From NCBI GenBank assembly GCA_029569255.1, contig JAKQUO010000023.1, positions 1 through 64,000 of the forward strand: 64,000 nucleotides of DNA, read 5' to 3'. Origin of the DNA: Acidobacteriota bacterium (GTDB lineage Bacteria; Acidobacteriota; Aminicenantia; Aminicenantales; Saccharicenantaceae). The notes below the pieces were generated by a model that was not told where the DNA came from, made no database searches, and saw only the letters and a list, made by a program, of their open reading frames with translations. The position numbers and the translations under genes are program-made. Of the stretch, positions 24,256 to 33,027 are shown in pieces. Each line of letters starts with the position of its first letter. The first letter of the stretch is position 1.

Positions 24256-25505
24256 AGATCGTCAAAGCCCTGTTCGTGCCCGGGTCGTCGGCCTTCTATT
24301 TCGACGACCAGGCGGCCATCAAAGGAGGCGCGCCCCAGGACGGCGCCCTCTACGGCGGCGCGCCCGAGACGCCCGGCTTCCGGGCCGTGCGGGTCGCCGG
24401 CGAGGCCCTGTCGGTCCTCCTCAGGCTCGAGAACGGCGCCTGGGCCGCGGGCGACTGCGCCGCGGTCCAGTACTCCGGGGCCGGCGGCCGCGACCCGCTC
24501 TTCCTGGCCGCCGAGCACCTCCCCCTGCTCGAGACGCGCCTCCGGCCCCTCCTCGAGGGCGCCGAGGTCGGCCCCTTCCGGGAGATGGCCGGCCGCTTCG
24601 AGGCCCTCGAGGTCGACGGACGGCGCCTCCACACGGCCGTCCGCTACGGCCTGTCTCAGGCCCTGCTCCACGCGAGGGCCCTGGCCGGCGGCCGGATCAT
24701 GGCCGAGGTCGTCTGCGAGGAGTACGGCCTGCCCGTCGTCGCCGAGCGCGTGCCCATCTTCGGCCAGAGCGGCGACGACCGCTACATCAACGTCGACAAG
24801 ATGATCATGAGGCGGGTCGACGTCCTGCCGCACGCCCTGATCAACAACGTCGAGACCAAGCTCGGCCGCCGGGGCGAGCTTCTCCGCGACTACATCGGCT
24901 GGCTCGTCGGGCGCATCCGCGGGTCCCGGACCGACCCGTCCTACGCGCCGACCCTGCACATCGACGTCTACGGCACGGTCGGCCTCATCTGCGGCCTCGA
25001 TCCGGCCCGGGTCGCCGGCTACCTGGCCTCGCTCGAGGCCGCGGCCGCGGAATTCCCCCTCTACATCGAGGGCCCGGTCGACGCCGGCGGGAAGCCGCGC
25101 CAGATGGAGCTTCTCGGCCGGATCCGCAGGGAGCTCGAGGCCAGGGGCTCCCGGGTCAGGATCGTGGCCGACGAGTGGTGCAACACCTACGAGGACGTCG
25201 TCGACTTCACCGACGCCGGCTGCTGCGACATGGTCCAGATCAAGACCCCCGACCTCGGCGGCATCCAGAACACGATCGAGGCCGTCCTCTACTGCCGCCG
25301 CCACGGCATGGAGGCCTACCAGGGCGGGACCTGCAACGAGACGGAGGTCTCGGCCAAGGCCTGCGTCCACGCCGCCGTGGCCGCCCGGGCCGAGCGCCTG
25401 CTGGCCAAGCCGGGCATGGGCTTCGACGAGGGCTTCATGATCGTCCGCAACGAGATGGAGCGGGCCCTGGCCGTGCTCCGGGCCAAGTCCGGGAAGGAGG
25501 CCTGA
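24252..25505 (+). CDS. mal: Methylaspartate ammonia-lyase
   Basis: This 417-residue enolase-superfamily enzyme eliminates ammonia from 3-methylaspartate to give mesaconate. Landmarks are KALFVPGSSAFYFDDQAAIKG at the N-terminus, YGLSQALLHARALA, DVLPHALINNVETKLG, LHIDVYGTVGL and the acid/base lysine segment VQIKTPDLGGIQNT. The C-terminus has GGTCNETEVSAKACVHAA. The length is the family norm of about 413. It shares an ATGA with glmE and comes directly before the AtuA-like gene, so ammonia release follows the mutase step in one transcript. Confidence 0.95.
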   Translation: MKIVKALFVPGSSAFYFDDQAAIKGGAPQDGALYGGAPETPGFRAVRVAGEALSVLLRLENGAWAAGDCAAVQYSGAGGRDPLFLAAEHLPLLETRLRPLLEGAEVGPFREMAGRFEALEVDGRRLHTAVRYGLSQALLHARALAGGRIMAEVVCEEYGLPVVAERVPIFGQSGDDRYINVDKMIMRRVDVLPHALINNVETKLGRRGELLRDYIGWLVGRIRGSRTDPSYAPTLHIDVYGTVGLICGLDPARVAGYLASLEAAAAEFPLYIEGPVDAGGKPRQMELLGRIRRELEARGSRVRIVADEWCNTYEDVVDFTDAGCCDMVQIKTPDLGGIQNTIEAVLYCRRHGMEAYQGGTCNETEVSAKACVHAAVAARAERLLAKPGMGFDEGFMIVRNEMERALAVLRAKSGKEA

Positions 25506-25507
25506 CC

Positions 25508-26893
25508 GTGACCGCACCGAAGAAAGAGTTCCGCGTCCTGTCGGCGACGGCCATCCTCGGCTACGGCTTCCCCGAGGCCTCGTTCCGGGAGGGGCTGAGG
25601 CGCCGGCCCCACCTCATCGGCGCCGACGCCGGCTCGACCGACCCCGGCCCCTATTACCTCGGCGCCGGCAAATCCTTCACCGACCGGTCGGCGGTCAAGC
25701 GCGACCTGCGCTTCATGCTGACGGCCGGCATCCGACGGGGGATCCCCGTCGTCATCGGCACGGCCGGGGGCAGCGGGGCCCGGCCCCACGTCGACTGGTG
25801 CGAGGCCATCGTCCGCGAGATCGCGGCCGAGGAGAAGCTGACGTTCAAGATGGCCGTCATCTACTCCGACATGGACAAGGCCCGGGTCCGGCGGCACCTC
25901 CGCAAGGGCGAGATCGTCCCCCTGAGCTGCGTCCCGCCCCTCACCGAGGCCGTCCTCGACGAGTCGGTCAACATCGTCGCCCAGATGGGCGTCGAGCCCA
26001 TCCGGAAGGCGCTGGCCGCCGGCTGCCAGGTCGTCCTGGCCGGCCGGGCCTACGACCCCGCGGTCTTCGCCGCGCTGCCGATCACGCTCGGCTACGACCC
26101 CGGCCTGGCCCTCCACATGGGCAAGATCCTCGAGTGCGCGGCCATCGCCGCCACCCCCGGCTCGGGCGCCGACTGCGCCTTCGGCCGGCTCCGCGGGGAC
26201 AGCTTCGTCCTCGAGTCGCCCAACCCGAAGCGGCGCTTCACCAGGGTCTCGACGGCCGCCCACACCCTCTACGAGAAGAGCGACCCTTACCATCTGCCCG
26301 GGCCGGGCGGCGAGCTCGACCTGACCGGCTGCTCCTTCACCGAGCTTCCCGGCGGCCGGGTCGAGGTCCGCGGCAGCCGCCACGTCGGGACGGACCGCTA
26401 CTGGGTCAAGCTCGAGGGCGTCCGCCGGGCCGGCTTCCGCACCATCGCCGTGTCCGGGACGCGCGACCCGATCATGATCCGGGAGATCGATCCGGTCCTG
26501 GCCGGCGTCGAGGCCCAGGTCCGCGACATCCTCAGGGCCGAGCGGATCGAGGGCCGCATCCGCTTCCACGTCTACGGCCGCGACGGCGTCATGGGCGCGC
26601 TCGAGCCCGTCAAGACGGTCCGCGGCCACGAGCTGGGCATCGTCATCGAGGCCGTCGGCCCGACCCAGGCGGCGGCCGATTCGGCCTGCAGCCTGGCCCG
26701 CTCGACCCTGCTCCACTACGGCTACCCCGGCCGCATCTCCACGGCCGGCAACCTGGCCTTGCCTTTCTCCCCCTCCGATGCCAGAATGGGGGAGGTCTAC
26801 GAGTTCTCGGTCTACCACCTCATGCCCCTGGCCCGGCCGGACGGTTTCCCCGCCCGGACCGTCACGGTGCGCGGCGGAAAGGAGCGGAAATGA
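25508..26893 (+). CDS. AtuA-like protein (DUF1446)
   Basis: This 461-residue protein belongs to the acyclic terpene utilisation AtuA / DUF1446 group. N-terminal blocks are ATAILGYGFPE, LIGADAGSTDPGPYYLG and VIGTAGGSGARPH; later VVLAGRAYDPAVFAALPI and MGKILECAAIAATPGSGADC fit the same family. AtuA of Pseudomonas acts in terpene catabolism, but its biochemical role is not well established. Its position between mal and fumarase suggests a step on mesaconate or citramalate or their CoA esters; this is inference. The GTG start lies 2 bases after mal, and its stop overlaps DUF4387. Confidence 0.85.
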   Translation: MTAPKKEFRVLSATAILGYGFPEASFREGLRRRPHLIGADAGSTDPGPYYLGAGKSFTDRSAVKRDLRFMLTAGIRRGIPVVIGTAGGSGARPHVDWCEAIVREIAAEEKLTFKMAVIYSDMDKARVRRHLRKGEIVPLSCVPPLTEAVLDESVNIVAQMGVEPIRKALAAGCQVVLAGRAYDPAVFAALPITLGYDPGLALHMGKILECAAIAATPGSGADCAFGRLRGDSFVLESPNPKRRFTRVSTAAHTLYEKSDPYHLPGPGGELDLTGCSFTELPGGRVEVRGSRHVGTDRYWVKLEGVRRAGFRTIAVSGTRDPIMIREIDPVLAGVEAQVRDILRAERIEGRIRFHVYGRDGVMGALEPVKTVRGHELGIVIEAVGPTQAAADSACSLARSTLLHYGYPGRISTAGNLALPFSPSDARMGEVYEFSVYHLMPLARPDGFPARTVTVRGGKERK

Positions 26894-27201
26894 GACGCAG
26901 CATCCTCACCGCCGCCACGGTCGTCCGGTCCAAGAACTCCGGCCCCTACGAGCTGACCCTGGACATCCTGTTCAAGGACCGGGCCCGCTTCGAGCTCTTC
27001 CGCCGCCGCGGCGTCGTCACCAGGCGCCGGATCGCCGCGCTCTACCGGCGGCCGGCCGCGGACATCCTCAAGATCGTCTACTTCGAGCCCTCGAACGCCC
27101 TCAAGATCACCATGCGCCGGCCCATCCCCTCGGGCGACGCCGGCGAGACCGACATCTACGGCGCCCAGCAGCACGCGCCGCTGCTCGGCCTGACCTACTG
27201 A
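26890..27201 (+). CDS. DUF4387 protein, companion of the AtuA-like protein
   Basis: This 103-residue protein of unknown function starts at an ATGA overlap with the AtuA-like gene. The pattern VVRSKNSGPYELTLDILF near the start and ITMRRPIPSGDAGETDIYGAQQHAPLL near the end is typical of DUF4387 proteins, which nearly always sit next to DUF1446 genes or are fused to them. It is therefore probably a subunit or second domain of the same enzyme. No catalytic residue can be named. Confidence 0.82.
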   Translation: MRRSILTAATVVRSKNSGPYELTLDILFKDRARFELFRRRGVVTRRRIAALYRRPAADILKIVYFEPSNALKITMRRPIPSGDAGETDIYGAQQHAPLLGLTY

Positions 27202-27211
27202 GGGCGCCGCC

Positions 27212-28159
27212 ATGATGAAGCTGAGCCAGGCCACCGTCCACCGCGAGACGCTCCTCTACGCGACCTATTACGCCCCGCGCGGCAGCTACCGGCTCTACAT
27301 GGTCGCCGCCGAGCTGGCCCAGAAGTACCTCACGCCGACCGACCTGCTCATCGGCATCATGGGCGCCGAGGGCTCGGGCAAGTCGACGCTGATCAAGGGG
27401 CTGTTCCCGGGGCTCGAGCTGACCAACGACGACGAGGGCATCAACGTCCGGCCGACGCCCCTCTACGAGTTCGACCCGGCCGACCCCTTCTCCGGCCACA
27501 CCTTCCACATCGACGCCCGCTACGAGCTGGCCTTCCGCCAGAGGCACGAGGTGGCCGAGGCCGTCCTCAAGGCCGTCTCTCACAACCGCCGCGTCGTCGT
27601 CGAGCACTTCGACCTCGTCTTCGAGGCCCTCGGCCACAACGCCCAGCTCCTCATCGGGATCGGCGAGGAGATCATCGTCGCCCGGCCGACCGTCTTCGGG
27701 CCCCTGCCGCAGGCCATCAAGTCCGTCGTCGACCGGACGATCAGGTTCCGCCTCATGGCCCACTCGGCCGAGGACATCACCTGCATGGTCCTCGCCGAGG
27801 ACTACAAGATGCCCTTTCCGCCCCTGCACTCCGACATCCGCCAGGGCTTCGTCCTCAATTTCAAGGAGCGGCCCGCCGTCGACCTCGACGAGCTCGAGCG
27901 GAAGGTCAAGGACATCATCGCCAAAGACGTCCCCCTGGCGCCGAGCGGGGAGAACACGCTCGCGATCGGCGAGAAGAGCATGCCCTGCACGGGGACGCGG
28001 ACCCACGTGACGTCGAGCGGCAAGATCGAGAACTTCCGCCTGCTCAAGGAATACCGCTACGACCACATCAGCAAGGAGTACTACGTCATCGGCCTGGTCG
28101 GGAAACGGGGCGAGGAGCCGTTCGAGGACCTGATCGACGTCGAGGGGATCTACGAATGA
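27212..28159 (+). CDS. P-loop protein with AlaRS second-additional-domain-like C-terminus
   Basis: This 315-residue protein has a Walker A motif GAEGSGKST (residues 51-59) inside a nucleotide- or uridine-kinase-like fold, with LVFEALGHNAQLL and VVDRTIRFRL after it. The last 65 residues contain MPCTGTRTHVTSSGKIENFRL, similar to the Cys-x-x-x-His part of alanyl-tRNA editing domains, although the matching HxxxH pair is not obvious. Proteins of this build occur in methylaspartate clusters under the name alanine-tRNA synthetase second additional domain. The function is unknown. A second Met at codon 2 is an alternative start; the ribosome-binding site is weak. Confidence 0.7.
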   Translation: MMKLSQATVHRETLLYATYYAPRGSYRLYMVAAELAQKYLTPTDLLIGIMGAEGSGKSTLIKGLFPGLELTNDDEGINVRPTPLYEFDPADPFSGHTFHIDARYELAFRQRHEVAEAVLKAVSHNRRVVVEHFDLVFEALGHNAQLLIGIGEEIIVARPTVFGPLPQAIKSVVDRTIRFRLMAHSAEDITCMVLAEDYKMPFPPLHSDIRQGFVLNFKERPAVDLDELERKVKDIIAKDVPLAPSGENTLAIGEKSMPCTGTRTHVTSSGKIENFRLLKEYRYDHISKEYYVIGLVGKRGEEPFEDLIDVEGIYE

Positions 28160-29766
28160 GCCTCGCCGGGACGGGGCCGGACAGGGCCCGCTACCGCCGG
28201 ATCGCCGTCCGGGCCGGGCGCGGGGGGCGGGCCGCGTCGTGCGGCGGGCTGCCGGCCCTGCGCGTCGGCGACGCCGCCCTGGCCGCGCTGGCCCGGGAGG
28301 CCTTCACCGACCTGGCCTTCTTCCTCCGGCCGGACTTCCTGGCCGCCATGAGGCGCGTCATCGACGACCCCGAAGCGTCGGCTAACGACCGCTTCGTCGC
28401 CGAGGCCGTGCTGCGCAACGCCGTCATCGCCGCCGAGGGCGTCCTGCCGCTCTGCCAGGACACGGGCACGGTCCAGATCTTCGCCGAGCGGGGCCACCGC
28501 GTCGTCACGTCGGAGCGGGACGAGGCGGTCCTGGCCGCGGCGGCGTCCGGCGTCTACAGGGCGCGCAACCTGCGCTACTCCGTCATGGCCCCGCTCACCG
28601 TCTTCGAGGAGCGGAACACCGGGACCAACCTCCCGGCTCAGATCGATATCCAGGCGGTCCCCGGCCGCGCGTACCGCTTTTTCTTCGCGGCCAAGGGCGG
28701 CGGCTCGTCGAACAAGACCGCCCTGTTCCAGGAGTCGAAGGCCCTGCTCGAAGAGAAGGCCCTGGAACGGTTCCTGGCCGAGAAGATCCGGGCCGTCGGG
28801 GTGGCCGCCTGCCCGCCTTACCGGATCGCCGTCGTCGTCGGCGGCCTCTCGCCCGAGACGACCCTCAAGACGGTCAAGCTGGCCTCGGCCGGCTTCCTCG
28901 ACGGCCTGCCCCGCAAGGGAGGGGCGAAGGGCGCGGCCTTCCGCGACCCGGAGTGGGAAGCGCGGCTCATGCGCCTGGCCCGGGAGTCGGGGCTCGGGGC
29001 CCAGTTCGGCGGCCGGTGGCTGGCCCACGGGGCCCGCTTCATCCGCCTGCCGCGCCACGCCGGGTCGTGCCCGGTCGGGCTCGGCGTCTCCTGCAACGCC
29101 GACCGCGGCCTGCGGGGCAAGATCACGCCCGGGGGCGTCTTCCTCGAGGAGGTCGAGCGCCGGCCGGCCCGCTTCCTCGAGGGCGCCCGGGTGTCCGGAC
29201 CGGCCGCGGCCGCGGCCATCGACCTCGGGCGGCCGATGGAGGAGGTCCTGGCCGCGCTGCGGGGCCTGCCCGTCGGCGCCCTGGTCAAGCTCTCCGGGCC
29301 GCTCATCGTGGCCCGCGACATCGCCCACGCCCGGCTGGCCCGGATCTTGCGCGAGACCGGCGGCGTGCCGGACTACCTCCGCGACCACCCCGTCTATTAC
29401 GCCGGGCCGGCCAAGACGCCGCGGGGACTCCCCTCGGGGAGCTTCGGCCCGACCACGGCCCAGCGCATGGACGGCTATCTCGACCTGTTCATGCGGGCCG
29501 GGGCCTCGCTCGTGACCCTGGGCAAAGGCAACCGGACGGCCGTGGCCATGGAGGCCCTGCGGGCGCACGGCGGCGTCTTCCTGGGCACGATCGGCGGCGC
29601 GGCCGCGCTCATAGCCAAGGAGCACATCGTCCGGAGCGAGACGGTCGACTTCGCCGACCTGGGGATGGAGGCCGTGCGCAAGATCACGGTCAGGGACCTG
29701 CCGGCCTTCGTCATCTACGACGGCCGGGGCGGGGACCTCTACGCCCCGGCCCGGCCCGGGTCCTGA
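28156..29766 (+). CDS. Class I fumarase-family hydratase, probable mesaconase
   Basis: This 536-residue protein is a fused class I fumarase (alpha and beta parts). Cluster and substrate landmarks are VLPLCQDTGT (Cys100), VAACPPYRIAVVVGGLSPE, GSCPVGLGVSCNADRG and, in the beta part, GALVKLSGPLIVARDIAHAR and SFGPTTAQRMD. Three cysteines would hold a 4Fe-4S cluster. In the methylaspartate pathway a homologue hydrates mesaconate to (S)-citramalate. The operon position makes mesaconase more likely than housekeeping fumarase. It overlaps the preceding gene (ATGA) and ends the operon; no citramalate lyase lies in the window. Confidence 0.85.
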   Translation: MSLAGTGPDRARYRRIAVRAGRGGRAASCGGLPALRVGDAALAALAREAFTDLAFFLRPDFLAAMRRVIDDPEASANDRFVAEAVLRNAVIAAEGVLPLCQDTGTVQIFAERGHRVVTSERDEAVLAAAASGVYRARNLRYSVMAPLTVFEERNTGTNLPAQIDIQAVPGRAYRFFFAAKGGGSSNKTALFQESKALLEEKALERFLAEKIRAVGVAACPPYRIAVVVGGLSPETTLKTVKLASAGFLDGLPRKGGAKGAAFRDPEWEARLMRLARESGLGAQFGGRWLAHGARFIRLPRHAGSCPVGLGVSCNADRGLRGKITPGGVFLEEVERRPARFLEGARVSGPAAAAAIDLGRPMEEVLAALRGLPVGALVKLSGPLIVARDIAHARLARILRETGGVPDYLRDHPVYYAGPAKTPRGLPSGSFGPTTAQRMDGYLDLFMRAGASLVTLGKGNRTAVAMEALRAHGGVFLGTIGGAAALIAKEHIVRSETVDFADLGMEAVRKITVRDLPAFVIYDGRGGDLYAPARPGS

Positions 29767-29833
29767 CCTCCGTTTCGGCGGCGACGAGCCAGCGGCCCTC
29801 GCGGACGGCCGATCTCCCGGCCGCGCGCCGGGG

Positions 29834-30451
29834 TCAAGGAGCGGGCGGCTTGCGGACCGGGGGGAAGCGGAGCTTGTCGAAGATCTCGGGGTGGACGTCG
29901 GACCCGCCCGCGGCCGCGACCGGGACGGCGATCGAGAGGGCGAGCTCCTTCGGCGGCAGGCACGAGGCGTCGTCGCAGGCCTGATAGCCGATCTCGGCCT
30001 CGAGGGTCTTGGGGCCGGGCGCGGCGCCCTCTTTCGCCTTGAGCAGGACCCCCAGCACGACCTCGCCCTCGTAGACGGCGAGCTCGGATTCGGCGAAGGA
30101 GAAGCGGGCCCGCCGCCCCCTGGGGAAGACGAACCCGGCGACCTCGAAGTCGGGGTGGTCGGCGACCGTGAGGGTCGTCGGGACCATGAACTCGTCGAGC
30201 GGGGCGTTGTCGTTGATGTGGTAGCCGGCCCTGACCTTGACGATGACGGCGGCCTTGAAGGTCTCGCCGGGGGCGACGGCGGACCGGGAGATGAGGGCGC
30301 TCGCCGAGACGACGTGCCCCTCGTCCTGGGCCCGCGGGGCCGGGGCCGCGAGGAGGGCGGCGGCCAGGAGGGGGACGGCGATGAGCCCGATCGCCGTCCC
30401 CGATGAGGGACGGCCCGTCCCGCCTTGCCGACCGGGAGATGACGAGGTCAT
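29834..30451 (-). CDS. DsbD N-terminal-domain protein, exported
   Basis: This 205-residue protein has a signal sequence (about residues 17-42, ending APRAQ) and one immunoglobulin-like domain as in the alpha domain of DsbD (thiol:disulfide interchange). The Cys pair sits in YQACDDASCLPPKE near residue 165, the expected CxxxxC spacing with LPP. It may accept electrons from a membrane thiol carrier and reduce periplasmic partners; no transmembrane beta domain follows. The start overlaps the stop of the universal stress protein gene (ATGA), so the two are co-transcribed. Confidence 0.82.
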   Translation of the reverse strand: MTSSSPGRQGGTGRPSSGTAIGLIAVPLLAAALLAAPAPRAQDEGHVVSASALISRSAVAPGETFKAAVIVKVRAGYHINDNAPLDEFMVPTTLTVADHPDFEVAGFVFPRGRRARFSFAESELAVYEGEVVLGVLLKAKEGAAPGPKTLEAEIGYQACDDASCLPPKELALSIAVPVAAAGGSDVHPEIFDKLRFPPVRKPPAP

Positions 30452-31314
30452 TTTTCCTTGGGGATGGCGTAGACAGGCAGGCGGCTGCGGGCGATGACCT
30501 TCTCGGTCGTGCTGCCGAGGAACAGGCGGGCGAACTTGCGCACCGTCGTCGACATGACGATGAGGCCGAAGCCCTTCGTCTCGGCGTAGTCGACGATCCC
30601 CTCCCAGCCGTGGACGGCCTTGGTCACGTCCTCGGCGATCTCGACGGCCTTGGAGCCCGGTCTCTTGCGGGCCCGGAGCCTCTTCAGGACCGAGTCGAAC
30701 ATCTGGTCGGTCAGCCGGAAATCGTGGCCGAAGAGCTCGAGGACGTAGAGGAAGGTCAGGCTCGAGCCCAGGGCCTTGGCCAGCCTCCAGGCGTGGTCGC
30801 GCTCGGCGTCCTCCCCGGCGGAGAAGTCGGTCGGGACGAGGATCTTCCCGAGGTCGCCGACCTTGCCGTCGGTGCCCTTGGTCACCAGGACGGGGACGCG
30901 GGCGCCGCGGAGGATCTGGTGGGTGACGCCGCCGATGAGGTTGCTCTCGTGCGCCGAGCCGCCCCTGCGGCCGACGACGATGAGGCCCGCGGACTCCTTC
31001 CGGGCCGTCTTCAGGATGACCTTGGCCGGCGAGCCCTCGGCGATGACGACCTTGTGCGGGCAGACGCCCCGGTCCTCGCACATGCGGTCGAGCCGGGCCC
31101 GGGCCTCGATCTTGGCGGCCTCGATCCTGCCGGTCAGCTCCGCCACGACCTCGGGCCAGGCCTCGTAGAGGGCGGGGGAGAAGTCGGGCACGACGTGCAG
31201 GGCCGTCAGCCGGGCCTTGAAGGTCTTGGCGAACAGATCGGCGTAGGCCAGGGCTTCCCGCGACTCGTCCGAGAAGTCCGTGGCCCAAAGGACGTTCTTG
31301 ACCGGATGCATCAT
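30448..31314 (-). CDS. Tandem universal stress protein (UspA x2)
   Basis: This 288-residue protein has two UspA domains (about residues 5-146 and 155-286). The first starts VKNVLWATDFSDES and contains the nucleotide-binding pattern IVVGRRGGSAHESNLIGGVTHQIL. The second starts KILVPTDFSAGED but its loop VMSTTVRKFARLFLGSTTEKVI is altered and lacks the clean GxGG. ATP may bind only in the first half. A strong AAGGAGG lies upstream, 38 bases downstream of the nagB stop on the same strand, so read-through from that operon is possible. Confidence 0.9.
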   Translation of the reverse strand: MMHPVKNVLWATDFSDESREALAYADLFAKTFKARLTALHVVPDFSPALYEAWPEVVAELTGRIEAAKIEARARLDRMCEDRGVCPHKVVIAEGSPAKVILKTARKESAGLIVVGRRGGSAHESNLIGGVTHQILRGARVPVLVTKGTDGKVGDLGKILVPTDFSAGEDAERDHAWRLAKALGSSLTFLYVLELFGHDFRLTDQMFDSVLKRLRARKRPGSKAVEIAEDVTKAVHGWEGIVDYAETKGFGLIVMSTTVRKFARLFLGSTTEKVIARSRLPVYAIPKEK

Positions 31315-31351
31315 GGCGGAGCCTCCTTGGTTCCTTCAGTCTATGACAAGC

Positions 31352-32134
31352 TCAGTACTTCTGCCAACCGGGTTTGTGCTCGTAGACCCAGCTGTAGTAC
31401 TCGGCCATCTTCAGCTCCGAGGCGGCCTCCCGGTCCAGGACGAGGATGGCCCGCGGGTGCATCTGCAGGACCGAGCCCGGCACCATGGCCGTCACCGGGC
31501 CCTCGACCGTCTGGGCCACGGCCCGGGCCTTCTTCTTCCCGAAGGCCAGGAGCAGGCACAGGCGGCTCTCCATGATGGTGCCGAGGCCCATGGTGATGAC
31601 GTGGGTCGGCACGGCCGCCTCGCTCCCGAACCCGGCGGCGTTGGACCGGCGCGTCTCGTCGGTCAGGGTCTTGATGCGGGTCCGCGACTGGAGCGACGAG
31701 GACGGCTCGTTGAACCCGATGTGGCCGTTCGTGCCGATGCCCAGGACCTGGACGTCGATGCCGCCGGCCGAGCGGATGGCCTGCTCGTACTTCCGGCAGG
31801 AGGCCGGGATGTCCTGGGCCAGTCCGTCGGGGATGTGGATCCGCTCCTTGGCCACGTTGATGAGGCTGAACAGGTGGGCCCACATGTAGCTGTGGTAGGA
31901 CGAGGGATGGGCCTGCGGCAGGCCGAGGTACTCGTCGAGGTTGAAGCAGGTCACCCCGGAGAAGTCCAGCCCCTGCTCCCGGTGCATCTCGACCAGGATG
32001 CGGTAGAGCTGGAGCGGGGTGTTGCCGGTGGCCAGCCCGATCACCGCGTGGGGCTTCTCCCGGACGGTCCGGGCGACGATGCGGGCGGCGACCTGGCTGG
32101 CCTGCTGGCTGTCGGGCTGGATGATGATCTCCAT
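31352..32134 (-). CDS. nagB: Glucosamine-6-phosphate deaminase
   Basis: This 260-residue protein belongs to the NagB family, which converts glucosamine-6-phosphate to fructose-6-phosphate and ammonia. Conserved blocks are IGLATGNTPLQLY near residue 35, CFNLDEYLGLP, HSYMWAHLF, LGIGTNGHIGFNEPSS and ITMGLGTIMESR. The size is close to the E. coli enzyme (266). The start at 32134 is chosen because of AGGAGG upstream. It is the last of four tightly spaced genes (DUF4861, ROK, PIG-L, NagB), which together suggest amino-sugar uptake and degradation. Confidence 0.93.
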   Translation of the reverse strand: MEIIIQPDSQQASQVAARIVARTVREKPHAVIGLATGNTPLQLYRILVEMHREQGLDFSGVTCFNLDEYLGLPQAHPSSYHSYMWAHLFSLINVAKERIHIPDGLAQDIPASCRKYEQAIRSAGGIDVQVLGIGTNGHIGFNEPSSSLQSRTRIKTLTDETRRSNAAGFGSEAAVPTHVITMGLGTIMESRLCLLLAFGKKKARAVAQTVEGPVTAMVPGSVLQMHPRAILVLDREAASELKMAEYYSWVYEHKPGWQKY

Positions 32135-32166
32135 GGCGGTCCTCCTCGGCCGGGCGCGGGGCGGGC

Positions 32167-33027
32167 TCAGCGCGTCCGGACCCAGTATCTCCTGATCTTC
32201 TCCTCGACGCTCTTGCGGAACTTGTCGATGTGGGCCAGGACGAACCTGCCGACGTCGAGCGACGCGTCGCGGACGAGCGGCGTCAGGTCCATGGCGAACC
32301 AGAGCTGCTCGGCCTCGTCGACCTGGTGCGACTGGAAGTAGACGGCGTTGGCCCGGCGCCGGCCGGCCGTGGCCAGGTCGTAGCGCTTGCCCCCCTCGAC
32401 CTGCGAGTCGTAGACGCCGATGAGGCCCATCGACAGGTTCTCCCGGCGGCCGACGTCGAGCGGGACCTTGTCCGCGTCGTCCATCCAGTCGAGCCCGCGC
32501 CAGACCTCGCAGCCGTAGACCGTCGTCGGCCTCTCCTCGGGCGCGAGCTCGCGCAGGGCGGCGATGGCCGTGAAGGCGACGGCCAGGTGGGTGTCGTGCT
32601 TGTCGGCCGGGTTGTGGGTGTAGACGACCTCGGGCCGGACGGCCTGGAGGACCTTGACCAGGTCCGCGCGGAGCCGGCCGGTGCCGACGTCCTTGACCTC
32701 GGCGCTCGCGTAGTTCAGCTGGACGAGAGCGCCGTAGTTGCCCAGGACGGCCGCCTTCTCCTGCTCCCGGCGCCGCAGGGCGGCCATGGCCTCGTCCGAG
32801 AACGAGGCGTACTCGCCGGCCCGGGGCGAGCCGGAGCCGTTGGTGCAGGTGACGGCCCCGAACCAGAGGTCCTCGCTGGCGAAGCACTTCTGGATGCCGT
32901 GGAAGGCCATGATCTCGCAGTCGTCCTGGTGGGCGCCGATCGCGAGATGGGTGACGCGGCGGAAGGCGTCCTCGGCGGCCAGGCCGTCGGGGACGAAGAC
33001 GGACGCGTCGGGCTTGTGGAATCTCAT
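32167..33027 (-). CDS. PIG-L family deacetylase
   Basis: This 286-residue Zn-dependent deacetylase is of the LmbE/PIG-L fold. The metal motif AHQDDCE near residue 32 replaces the usual AHPDD, and the third ligand region VYTHNPADKHDTH (His...His) lies near residue 145. These enzymes remove acetyl from N-acetylglucosaminyl groups. Being placed between a ROK kinase-like protein and NagB, it may deacetylate an N-acetylhexosamine or derivative. Start and stop overlap neighbours (ATGA to the ROK gene). The Pro-to-Gln change in the motif is unusual but leaves the metal-binding residues. Confidence 0.88.
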   Translation of the reverse strand: MRFHKPDASVFVPDGLAAEDAFRRVTHLAIGAHQDDCEIMAFHGIQKCFASEDLWFGAVTCTNGSGSPRAGEYASFSDEAMAALRRREQEKAAVLGNYGALVQLNYASAEVKDVGTGRLRADLVKVLQAVRPEVVYTHNPADKHDTHLAVAFTAIAALRELAPEERPTTVYGCEVWRGLDWMDDADKVPLDVGRRENLSMGLIGVYDSQVEGGKRYDLATAGRRRANAVYFQSHQVDEAEQLWFAMDLTPLVRDASLDVGRFVLAHIDKFRKSVEEKIRRYWVRTR

